From positions 1 to 9,779 of the forward strand of contig JAACVA010000105.1 in the NCBI GenBank assembly GCA_009992615.1: 9,779 nucleotides of DNA, in the 5' to 3' direction. How positions within the stretch are numbered: the first letter of the stretch is position 1; each line of letters starts with the position of its first letter. Under the pieces are notes generated by a model, which saw nothing but the letters and a program-made list of their open reading frames with translations, was not told the DNA's origin and did not search any database. Position numbers and translations under genes: made by a program. Source of the DNA: Rhodobacterales bacterium. Lineage in GTDB: Bacteria; Pseudomonadota; Alphaproteobacteria; Rhodobacterales; Rhodobacteraceae. Below, in pieces: positions 1-5,481 of this stretch.

Positions 1-102
1 GCTATCATCAGTGCCGTTGTCGTTGCTGTCATCGGTGCCGTTGTCGTTGCTGTCATCGGTGCCGTTGTCGTTGCTGTCATCGGTGCCGTTGTCGTTGCTG
101 TC
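1..102. repeat. 24-base in-frame tandem repeat (coding DDSNDNGT)
   Basis: On the plus strand the unit is gccgttgtcg followed by ttgctgtcatcggt. Copies at 13-36, 37-60 and 61-84 are identical. A fourth at 85-102 keeps the first 18 bases before diverging. Bases 1-12 match the end of another unit with two changes, so the array continues past the left edge. Each unit is eight codons and keeps the PepSY-like gene in frame. Identity at synonymous positions points to recent duplication by slippage or unequal exchange. There are no spacers, so this is not a CRISPR array. Confidence 0.95.
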
Positions 103-423
103 GTCGTCGCGGCTATTGCCGGAACCATCGACAAAATCCGATGAACCGGTGCCGGTGGTCACCCCTGGCGTCGTTTCATCGTTGGAGCGGACCCGCTCAA
201 CATCCTGCTGCAAGATACGCCCTGTTGTATTGTCATAAACCACTGCAACCTTCTGCCGGCCGCGGATTGCTTCCACTTTGGTTTGGTTGACTCCGGATGT
301 GATGTCGATCCGCGAAAATCCCTTTGCGGTATATTCGGTGATGATCTGATCATCAATCGACTGGGCGAATGCCATCGTGCTGCAAAATGCTGCTGCGATC
401 GCCAGTGTGACTGTCTTTTTCAT
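1..423 (-). CDS. Secreted PepSY-like protein with acidic repeat tail (3' end outside window)
   Basis: Reading on the minus strand from ATG at 423 gives 141 open codons up to the window edge, with no stop, so the C-terminus is missing. Residues 1-20 (MKKTVTLAIAAAFCSTMAFA) form a classical Sec signal peptide with a likely cut after AFA, so the protein should be exported to the periplasm or beyond. Residues 21-78 resemble a PepSY-type domain: an initial helix, then KGFSRIDI, KVEAIRGRQKVAVVYD and TGRILQQDVERV, which match the usual strand-helix pattern with a closing tGrIl motif. After a Thr/Gly/Ser linker (80-105) comes a tail of repeated DDSNDNGT units. The start is supported by AAAAGGA seven bases upstream. 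PepSY domains often occur in peptidase inhibitors or in secreted partners of two-component systems; which applies here is unknown. The PepSY assignment is by eye and moderately sure; the export signal and repeats are clear. Confidence 0.75.
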   Translation of the reverse strand, partial: MKKTVTLAIAAAFCSTMAFAQSIDDQIITEYTAKGFSRIDITSGVNQTKVEAIRGRQKVAVVYDNTTGRILQQDVERVRSNDETTPGVTTGTGSSDFVDGSGNSRDDDSNDNGTDDSNDNGTDDSNDNGTDDSNDNGTDDS

Positions 424-508
424 CGTGTCGTCCTTTTGTGTCTGAATGATCTGCGTTGGTGCAGATGGGCTGACACTGTCGGGGAAATCGCATGGGCTCT
501 ATTCGCCG

Positions 509-564
509 GGGGTTTAGATGGCACCGCTTAAACCCCTGAACCACAATCCTAAACTCAGGTTTAG
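509..564 (-). promoter_or_regulatory. Cluster of four GTTTA/TAAAC motifs upstream of the PepSY-like gene
   Basis: Plus-strand GTTTA occurs at 512-516 and 559-563, and TAAAC at 529-533 and 550-554. The outer two are in a longer direct match GGTTTAGA(T/C)GG at 511-521 and 558-568. They also form two inverted repeats: 509-516 with 529-536 (8 bp) and 549-554 with 559-564 (6 bp). The two TAAAC copies are 21 bases apart, about two helical turns. Such an arrangement could be an operator for a response regulator or other dimeric factor acting on the gene starting at 423. A 6-bp inverted repeat (449-454 with 461-466) lies further downstream in the presumed leader. I could not identify a convincing -35/-10 pair. 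Function is inferred from arrangement only. Confidence 0.4.
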
Positions 565-586
565 ACGGTTTTCTGACGAAGACTAC

Positions 587-627
587 AAAACAACACGCCC
601 TTCGGCGGTTCAACCGAAGGGCGTGTT
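587..627 (-). terminator. Intrinsic terminator of trpB
   Basis: Bases 592-605 and 614-627 form a perfect 14-bp inverted repeat with an 8-base loop. Read on the minus strand, the stem is GC-rich in its middle and is followed by GTTTTG, a short T-tract. It begins 36 bases after the trpB stop codon. It separates the tryptophan genes from the PepSY-like gene. On the plus strand no comparable T-run follows, so it is best read as acting on the minus strand. Confidence 0.85.
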
Positions 628-663
628 CTGCAGTCTATACCTTTGGTTTACGGCACGATGCCC

Positions 664-1887
664 TCAGCCCATGTCAAAGCCCAGATGCTTTGCCACGGTG
701 AAGATGTCCTTGTCGCCACGGCCGCACATGTTCATGCAGATGATGTGGTCGGATGGCAGGTCGGGGGCGATTTTCATCACATGGGCCAGGGCGTGCGACG
801 GTTCGAGCGCCGGGATGATTCCCTCCAGCGCGCAGGATAATTTGAACGCCTCCAACGCCTCGACATCGGTGATGGCGACATATTGCGCGCGGCCGATGTC
901 GTGCAGCCAGGCGTGTTCGGGGCCGATGCCCGGATAATCGAGGCCCGCGCTGATCGAGAACCCTTCAAGTATCTGCCCGTCGTCGTCCTGCAACAGATAG
1001 GTGCGGTTGCCGTGCAGAACGCCGGGGCGCCCGCCTGTCAGACTGGCGCAATGCTCCATCTTGGCGTTCACACCCTTGCCACCTGCCTCGACGCCGATGA
1101 TGTTCACCGAACTGTCGTCGAGAAAGGGATAGAACAGACCCATGGCGTTCGACCCCCCGCCGATGGCGGCGATGATCGTGTCGGGCAGGCGGCCCTCTTG
1201 GCGCATCAGCTGTTCCTTGGCCTCTTTGCCGATGATGCTTTGGAAATCACGCACCATGGCGGGGTAAGGGTGCGGCCCGGCCACAGTGCCGATGCAATAG
1301 AACGTGTCGCGCACATTGGTGACCCAATCGCGCAGCGCATCATTCATCGCGTCCTTCAGCGTGCCGCGTCCCGATGTCACCGGAATCACCTCGGCGCCCA
1401 GCAGCTTCATGCGGAACACGTTGGGCGATTGCCGTTCCACGTCATGGGCGCCCATGTAAACGATGCATTTCAGCCCGAATTTGGCACAGACCGTGGCCGT
1501 GGCGACGCCATGCTGCCCCGCACCGGTTTCGGCGATGATCCGGGTCTTGCCCATGCGCCGCGCCAACAGGATCTGGCCCAACACGTTGTTGATCTTGTGC
1601 GCGCCGGTGTGGTTCAGCTCGTCACGCTTCATATAGATCTTGGCGCCACCCAGGTGTTCGGTCAGGCGCTGTGCGAAATACATCGGGCTGGGCCGACCCA
1701 CATAATGTTCCCACAGATCGTCCATCTCGGCCCAAAAGCTGGCATCGGTCTTGGCCCGCTCGTATTCGGCCTCAAGGCTCAGAATCAGCGGCATCAGAGT
1801 TTCCGACACGAACCGGCCCCCGAAATCGCCAAAGCGCCCGTTTTCGTCGGGCCCGGTCATGAAGCTGTTGAAAAGATCGTTTGGCAT
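664..1887 (-). CDS. trpB: Tryptophan synthase beta subunit
   Basis: The 407-residue product is full length for TrpB, which makes L-tryptophan from indole and L-serine using pyridoxal phosphate (PLP), in an alpha2-beta2 cytoplasmic complex with TrpA. The PLP lysine is K98 in HTGAHKINN. The catalytic glutamate is E120 in ETGAGQHG, and the cofactor phosphate loop is GGGSNA at 243-248. The monovalent-cation/COMM region and the C-terminal CGRGDKDIF motif (388-396) are intact. The position that is a serine contacting the PLP ring nitrogen in the enteric enzyme is C388 here. The N-terminus MPNDLFNSFMTGPDE is typical for this lineage. The upstream GGGGGCC is a poor ribosome-binding site, and other nearby ATGs are out of frame. 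No trpA follows within the window; a strong terminator does, so trpA must be elsewhere. trpF lies 100 bases upstream on the same strand. Confidence 0.97.
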   Translation of the reverse strand: MPNDLFNSFMTGPDENGRFGDFGGRFVSETLMPLILSLEAEYERAKTDASFWAEMDDLWEHYVGRPSPMYFAQRLTEHLGGAKIYMKRDELNHTGAHKINNVLGQILLARRMGKTRIIAETGAGQHGVATATVCAKFGLKCIVYMGAHDVERQSPNVFRMKLLGAEVIPVTSGRGTLKDAMNDALRDWVTNVRDTFYCIGTVAGPHPYPAMVRDFQSIIGKEAKEQLMRQEGRLPDTIIAAIGGGSNAMGLFYPFLDDSSVNIIGVEAGGKGVNAKMEHCASLTGGRPGVLHGNRTYLLQDDDGQILEGFSISAGLDYPGIGPEHAWLHDIGRAQYVAITDVEALEAFKLSCALEGIIPALEPSHALAHVMKIAPDLPSDHIICMNMCGRGDKDIFTVAKHLGFDMG

Positions 1888-1987
1888 CTGGGGCCCCCAT
1901 GCGCATAAGTTGTCCGCTTGCGTGTAATACCTGCGGCCGCGACGGTAAAGCAGGACACCGCGATCACAACGTGCCGCGCCGTCGCAG
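1888..1987 (-). other. trpF-trpB intercistronic gap
   Basis: This 100-base spacer is long compared with the 3-base gaps further upstream in the same gene cluster. It contains a 7-bp inverted repeat (1939-1945 with 1979-1985) but no T-tract after it, so it is not a convincing terminator. I see no good -35/-10 pair and no leader peptide rich in tryptophan codons. It may hold a processing site or a weak promoter for trpB, but the sequence does not decide this. Confidence 0.35.
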
Positions 1988-2620
1988 TCAGCCGGCCGCG
2001 TCGAGAAAGGCGGCGATCCGCGTCGCGTCCTTCAGGCCCGGTGCAGATTCAACACCCGACGACACGTCGATTTGCCGCGCGCCGGTCAGGCGCACCGCCT
2101 CGGCCACATTTTCGGGCGTCAACCCTCCGGCCAGCATCCAGGGCACCGGCCAACGCCGCCCGGCAATCAACCGCCAGTCAAACGACAGGCCATTGCCCCC
2201 GGGCAGCGCCGAACCCCGCGGCGGCTTTGCATCCACCAAAAGTTGGTCCGCCACGCGGGCGTAATCGTCAAGCAGGGCAAGATCATCAGAACCGGCAATG
2301 CCCACCGCCTTCATCACCGGCAAACCAAAGCGCGCCTTCACATCAGCCACACGCGCGGGGCTTTCATGGCCGTGCAGCTGCAACATGTCGATCGGCACGG
2401 CAGACAAAAGCGCATCAAGCGTGGCATCGGTCGCATCGACGGTCAGTGCCACCTTGCATTGCCCGGCAGGCACAGTCACCGCCAGCGCAGCAGCCGCATC
2501 ATGTGACAGGTTGCGCGGCGATTTGGCAAAGAACACAAACCCGACATAGGCCGCCCCCCGCGCCGCAACCAGATCTGCGGGCCGGGTCAGACCGCAAATC
2601 TTGACACGGGTTTTTCCCAT
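1988..2620 (-). CDS. trpF: Phosphoribosylanthranilate isomerase
   Basis: The 210-residue product is a complete single-domain (beta/alpha)8 barrel of normal TrpF length. It catalyses the Amadori isomerisation of N-(5-phosphoribosyl)anthranilate to CdRP, the step before indole-glycerol phosphate synthesis in tryptophan biosynthesis, in the cytoplasm. The general-base cysteine is C9 in VKICGLT, and the general-acid aspartate is D130 in QLLVDAK. The phosphate-gripping loops are LAGGLTPENV (163-172) and DVSSGVE (185-191). QLHGHE (81-86) is another family hallmark. It is a stand-alone protein, not fused to trpC. ATG at 2620 lies three bases after the stop of the LapA-domain gene and has no clear Shine-Dalgarno sequence, so translation is probably coupled to that gene. 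Confidence 0.96.
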   Translation of the reverse strand: MGKTRVKICGLTRPADLVAARGAAYVGFVFFAKSPRNLSHDAAAALAVTVPAGQCKVALTVDATDATLDALLSAVPIDMLQLHGHESPARVADVKARFGLPVMKAVGIAGSDDLALLDDYARVADQLLVDAKPPRGSALPGGNGLSFDWRLIAGRRWPVPWMLAGGLTPENVAEAVRLTGARQIDVSSGVESAPGLKDATRIAAFLDAAG

Positions 2621-2623
2621 GGC

Positions 2624-2983
2624 TCAGCGTGACGCGCCGGGCGTGTCGAGCAGCGCAAGCACATCGTCGCCCTTGCGGGGGCTTGGGCCCTTCATCTGCG
2701 ACATTTCACGCTGCAACTGTTCCTTTTCGCGGCGCTGGCGGGCGGCGTCAGCGCGAAACTTGTGTTCGCGCAGCCATTCCCAGATGAACCCGATCAGCAC
2801 ACCAGCAACGATGGATGCGAAAATAACGATGAACAGCGGCAGATCGACCGCCCAGGACCAGCCGAGAAACCCGCCCATTTCAACCGGCAATAATTGCACA
2901 CTGACGACGCCCCGGTTGGCCACAGCAACGACGACAAGGCACACCGCCAATGTCAGCACAAACGCATAACGGATATAACGCAT
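2624..2983 (-). CDS. LapA-domain (DUF1049) inner-membrane protein
   Basis: The 119-residue product has the LapA/DUF1049 layout. A first transmembrane helix (about 6-22) is followed by ANRGVVSVQLLP (22-33), then a second helix (about 46-68), then a charged alpha-helical, coiled-coil-like stretch (71-98) rich in Arg, Lys, Glu and Gln. The short C-terminus ends in a DDVLALLD motif. In enterobacteria the LapA protein works with LapB in controlling lipopolysaccharide synthesis, but most members of the wider family are uncharacterised, so I give no gene symbol. ATG at 2983 is three bases after the ihfB stop, and GAGGA at 2991-2995, inside the last ihfB codons, is its ribosome-binding site. It therefore sits in the ihfB-trpF transcript. 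Domain call is fairly sure; cellular role is not. Confidence 0.85.
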   Translation of the reverse strand: MRYIRYAFVLTLAVCLVVVAVANRGVVSVQLLPVEMGGFLGWSWAVDLPLFIVIFASIVAGVLIGFIWEWLREHKFRADAARQRREKEQLQREMSQMKGPSPRKGDDVLALLDTPGASR

Positions 2984-2986
2984 CGA

Positions 2987-3268
2987 CTATTCCTCGTTCA
3001 GGCGGTCGCGCAGCAGTTTGCCGGTTTTGAAGAACGGCACATGCTTTTCTTCAACATTCACCGATTCTCCGGTGCGCGGATTTCTTCCCACTCTGGCATC
3101 CCGCTTCTTGACAGAAAAGGCCCCGAAACCACGCAGTTCCACCCGGTCGCCCCGGGCCATCGCGCCAATGATCTCTTCAAAGATCGTATTCACGATACGT
3201 TCGACATCACGCTGGTAGAGATGTGGATTGTCATCCGAAATCTTCTGGATCAACTCTGACCGGATCAT
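2987..3268 (-). CDS. ihfB: Integration host factor subunit beta
   Basis: The 93-residue product begins MIRSELIQKISDDNPHLYQRD and is typical of IHF-beta in length and sequence. It pairs with IHF-alpha to bind the minor groove and bend DNA sharply, serving in nucleoid structure, transcription and recombination. The DNA-binding arm is visible as GRNPRTGE (61-68), with the proline (P64) that wedges between base pairs. The RGFGAF turn (46-51) and the C-terminal HVPFFKTGKLLRDRL are also standard. Beta rather than alpha or HU is indicated by the N-terminus and by VEEKHVPFF. The frame is open upstream to 3382, but ATG at 3268 matches the family start and is preceded by a good ribosome-binding site. 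It heads a tight cluster with the LapA-domain gene and trpF. Confidence 0.97.
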   Translation of the reverse strand: MIRSELIQKISDDNPHLYQRDVERIVNTIFEEIIGAMARGDRVELRGFGAFSVKKRDARVGRNPRTGESVNVEEKHVPFFKTGKLLRDRLNEE

Positions 3269-3276
3269 GCGCACTG

Positions 3277-3283
3277 TCCCCCT
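3277..3283 (-). promoter_or_regulatory. Ribosome-binding site of ihfB
   Basis: On the minus strand AGGGGGA ends eight bases before ATG at 3268. This decides the ihfB start against upstream in-frame ATGs that would add up to 38 unconserved residues. Confidence 0.75.
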
Positions 3284-3326
3284 ATGCCCTGATCTTTCGC
3301 GCCGCTGTGTCGTGGCACCTTTTGAA

Positions 3327-3332
3327 ACTATA
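3327..3332 (-). promoter_or_regulatory. Candidate -10 element of the ihfB promoter
   Basis: TATAGT on the minus strand is the best -10 match between rpsA and ihfB. Transcription would start near 3320, giving a leader of about 50 bases. The hexamer 17 bases upstream (TTCCAC) is a poor -35, so the promoter is only a candidate. Confidence 0.3.
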
Positions 3333-3370
3333 GAAGAAAACATCGCGCCGTGGAACACATGCCGTGCAGC

Positions 3371-3420
3371 GCTCAAGCGCAATTTTTCCCGCTAACGGGC
3401 TGTTTTGAGCGGAAAATTGC
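3371..3420. repeat. Nested inverted repeats in the rpsA-ihfB gap
   Basis: The 332 bases from 3269 to 3600 contain no supported gene: an rpsA terminator, this structure, and a candidate ihfB promoter are all I see. Here GCAATTTTTCCCGCT (3379-3393) faces AGCGGAAAATTGC (3408-3420), an imperfect stem with two extra bases on one side. GCTCAA (3371-3376) can instead pair with TTGAGC (3405-3410), and CCCG/CGGG make a small inner hairpin. The two main pairings share bases 3408-3410, so they are mutually exclusive. It lies upstream of the candidate ihfB -10 and could be an operator or a leftover terminator. Confidence 0.5.
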
Positions 3421-3524
3421 AAGGCTGTTGAAATCTCGCCCGCCCCATAACGGCGCAGGGCAGCAAGGCATCCGCAGGAACAGCAATGATTCGCGCCAAA
3501 GGGTGACAAGATGACGCTGTTTTG

Positions 3525-3560
3525 AAATGCAAAGCGCCCCGCAGCACAGGCTGCGGGGCG
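3525..3560 (-). terminator. Intrinsic terminator of rpsA
   Basis: CGCCCCGCAG (3535-3544) and CTGCGGGGCG (3551-3560) form a perfect 10-bp GC-rich stem with a 6-base loop. It starts 40 bases after the rpsA stop. On the minus strand it is followed by CTTTGCATTTC, a broken T-tract, so termination may be incomplete and some read-through into ihfB is possible. Confidence 0.75.
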
Positions 3561-3600
3561 ATTATCGCTCAGGCCGGATTTGGCCAGCTGTACAAAGGGA

Positions 3601-5277
3601 TCAGTCTTCGCCCTTCAGCGCGCGCCCCAGAATATCGCCCAGCGAGGCGCCCGAGTCGGACGAGCCATACTGTTCGACCGCCTCTTTCTCTTCGGCAATT
3701 TCGCGCGCCTTGATCGAAAGGCCCAACCGGCGGGTTTTCTGATCGACGTTGGTTACCCGCACATCAACCTTGTCGCCGATACCGAAACGCTCAGGGCGCT
3801 GTTCGGCCCGGTCGCGCGACAGATCGCTGCGGCGGATGAAGGATTTCGCGCCCTCATACTCCACCTCGACACCGCCATCCTCGATCGAGGTCACGGTCAC
3901 GGTGATGATCGAGCCGCGTTTGACGCCCTCGGTCGCGCCGGTAAAGCTGTCGTCCAAAGCCTTGATCGACAACGAGATACGCTCTTTCTCGACGTCAACT
4001 TCGGTGACAATGGCCTGAACCACGTCGCCCTTCTGATAGTTCTGGATCGCCTCTTCGCCGCGCTGATCCCAGCTGAGGTCGGACAGGTGCACCATGCCGT
4101 CGATGTCATGCTCAAGACCGACGAACAGGCCAAATTCGGTGATGTTCTTCACATCGCCTTCAACCTGGGTGCCCTCTGGGTGGGTTTCGGCAAACACTTC
4201 CCACGGGTTGCGCATGGTCTGCTTGAGGCCCAGCGAAACGCGGCGCTTGGACGAATCGATTTCCAGCACCATGACCTCAACCTCTTGCGAGGTCGAAACG
4301 ATCTTGCCGGGGTGCACGTTTTTCTTGGTCCAGGACATTTCCGAAACATGGACCAGACCTTCGACGCCCGGCTCAAGCTCAACGAATGCGCCATAATCGG
4401 TGATGTTGGTCACGCGGCCCATGTGCACGGATTCCAGCGGGAACTTTTCTTCCACCGAATCCCACGGATCGGCCTGAAGCTGTTTCATGCCCAGGCTGAT
4501 ACGGTGGGTTTCCTTGTTGATCTTGATGACCTGAACCTTGACGGTCTCGCCGATCGACAGGATTTCCGACGGGTGGTTGACCCGGCGCCACGCCATGTCG
4601 GTGACGTGCAACAGCCCGTCAACGCCGCCCAGATCCACGAAGGCACCATATTCGGTGATGTTCTTGACAACACCGTCCACGGCCTGACCTTCGGTCAGGT
4701 TGCCGATGACTTCGGCGCGCTGTTCGGCGCGGGATTCTTCGAGGATCGCACGGCGCGACACCACGATGTTGCCCCGACGGCGGTCCATTTTCAAAATCTG
4801 GAACGGCTGTTTCAGCCCCATCAGTGGGCCGGCATCGCGCACCGGGCGCACATCGACCTGTGATCCGGGCAGGAACGCAACCGCGCCGCCCAGATCCACG
4901 GTGAACCCGCCCTTGACCCGGCCAAAGATCGCGCCCTCGACACGGTCTTCGCTGGCATATGCCTTTTCCAGACGATCCCAGGCTTCTTCGCGGCGGGCCA
5001 TTTCGCGGGAAATGACGGCTTCGCCCTTGGCATTCTCGACCTGACGCAGGAACACTTCGACTTCGTCACCAACCTGCACGTTGGGCTGTTCGCCGGGTTC
5101 TGCAAATTCCTTCAGATCGACGCGGCCTTCCATTTTATAGCCGACGTCGATGATGGCCTGTCCCGCCTCGATGGCGATGACCTTGCCTTTGACAACCGAG
5201 CCCTCGTCGGGCGTGTCAATTTCGAAGCTTTCGTTCAGGAGGGCTTCGAATTCCTCCATCGTGGTGGATGCGCTCAT
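3601..5277 (-). CDS. rpsA: 30S ribosomal protein S1
   Basis: The 558-residue protein consists of six S1 (OB-fold) domains at about 25-92, 110-176, 195-266, 282-353, 369-440 and 453-524. S1 binds mRNA on the small ribosomal subunit and helps unfold and load it during initiation. Domains 3-5 carry the clearest RNA-binding signature, for example NITEYGAFVDLGGVDGLLHV (206-225) and the related stretches near 291 and 378. Domains 1-2 are the ribosome-docking type. It is the usual six-domain form of proteobacteria. The open frame extends 39 codons upstream, but MSASTTMEEFEALLNESFEID is the conserved start, and AAAGGA precedes it at a 12-base spacing. It is followed by its own terminator. In many proteobacteria cmk lies directly upstream; here dnaE2 does. 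Confidence 0.98.
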   Translation of the reverse strand: MSASTTMEEFEALLNESFEIDTPDEGSVVKGKVIAIEAGQAIIDVGYKMEGRVDLKEFAEPGEQPNVQVGDEVEVFLRQVENAKGEAVISREMARREEAWDRLEKAYASEDRVEGAIFGRVKGGFTVDLGGAVAFLPGSQVDVRPVRDAGPLMGLKQPFQILKMDRRRGNIVVSRRAILEESRAEQRAEVIGNLTEGQAVDGVVKNITEYGAFVDLGGVDGLLHVTDMAWRRVNHPSEILSIGETVKVQVIKINKETHRISLGMKQLQADPWDSVEEKFPLESVHMGRVTNITDYGAFVELEPGVEGLVHVSEMSWTKKNVHPGKIVSTSQEVEVMVLEIDSSKRRVSLGLKQTMRNPWEVFAETHPEGTQVEGDVKNITEFGLFVGLEHDIDGMVHLSDLSWDQRGEEAIQNYQKGDVVQAIVTEVDVEKERISLSIKALDDSFTGATEGVKRGSIITVTVTSIEDGGVEVEYEGAKSFIRRSDLSRDRAEQRPERFGIGDKVDVRVTNVDQKTRRLGLSIKAREIAEEKEAVEQYGSSDSGASLGDILGRALKGED

Positions 5278-5289
5278 GTGGCGTATGGG

Positions 5290-5295
5290 TCCTTT
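5290..5295 (-). promoter_or_regulatory. Ribosome-binding site of rpsA
   Basis: AAAGGA on the minus strand ends 12 bases before ATG at 5277. The spacing is slightly long, but no other purine-rich site lies near this start. It supports the 558-residue form over the longer open frame beginning at 5394. Confidence 0.6.
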
Positions 5296-5358
5296 GTGGT
5301 CTTTTGCTGGCCGTGCGGTTGTCTCCGCCGGTCTTTGGGTTCCATTGGTCGGGTGGCG

Positions 5359-5390
5359 CAAAACAACAAGGGCCGGTGGAAACCGACCCT
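5359..5390 (-). terminator. Terminator-like hairpin between dnaE2 and rpsA
   Basis: On the minus strand AGGGTCGGT, loop TTCC, ACCGGCCCT (5390 down to 5369) makes a 9-bp stem with one internal G-U pair. It is directly followed by TGTTGTTTTG (5368-5359). This is a good intrinsic terminator shape, 91 bases after the dnaE2 stop and 81 bases before the rpsA start. It could end dnaE2 transcripts. However, it lies downstream of the only good rpsA promoter I see (5436-5464), so it may instead act as an attenuator in the rpsA leader. Confidence 0.6.
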
Positions 5391-5435
5391 GCATCGTGCC
5401 CCGCCCAGGGCTGTGCCGCCCCGTTGACGGCTACG

Positions 5436-5464
5436 CCTATAGGCCAATGTGGCGCCCTTGGCAA
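5436..5464 (-). promoter_or_regulatory. rpsA: Sigma70-like promoter of rpsA
   Basis: On the minus strand TTGCCA (5464-5459) and TATAGG (5441-5436) are separated by exactly 17 bases. The first matches the -35 consensus at five of six positions and the second matches -10 at four of six. Transcription would begin near 5429, giving an rpsA leader of roughly 150 bases. It lies just after the dnaE2 stop. No A/T-rich -10 is visible nearer to rpsA, which favours this site. Confidence 0.6.
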
Positions 5465-5481
5465 GACACAGGCGCCGCGGG

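Noticed and set aside
1..102. Possible CRISPR array or RTX repeat
   Set aside because: The 24-base units abut with no spacers and stay in the reading frame; the peptide lacks the GGxGxDxxx pattern of RTX repeats.
11..238. Plus-strand frame with a repeated PLSLLSSV peptide
   Set aside because: It is the antisense reading of the acidic repeat; the minus frame has a start, ribosome-binding site and signal peptide.
883..1908. 341-codon plus-strand open frame opposite trpB
   Set aside because: Same triplet register as trpB and no recognisable domain.
2987..3382. Longer ihfB reading frame of 131 codons
   Set aside because: The extra 38 residues do not resemble IHF and the family start at 3268 has a good ribosome-binding site.
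3282..3509. 75-codon minus-strand frame in the rpsA-ihfB gap
   Set aside because: It starts with TTG, has no Shine-Dalgarno sequence, shows no domain, and crosses the inverted repeats and the candidate ihfB promoter.
3580..4863. 427-codon plus-strand open frame opposite rpsA
   Set aside because: Same triplet register as rpsA, explained by codon bias; the opposite strand is an unmistakable S1 protein.
3601..5394. Longer rpsA reading frame of 597 codons
   Set aside because: The added 39 residues are Pro/Arg/Thr-rich, translate the hairpin and leader region, and are not part of S1.
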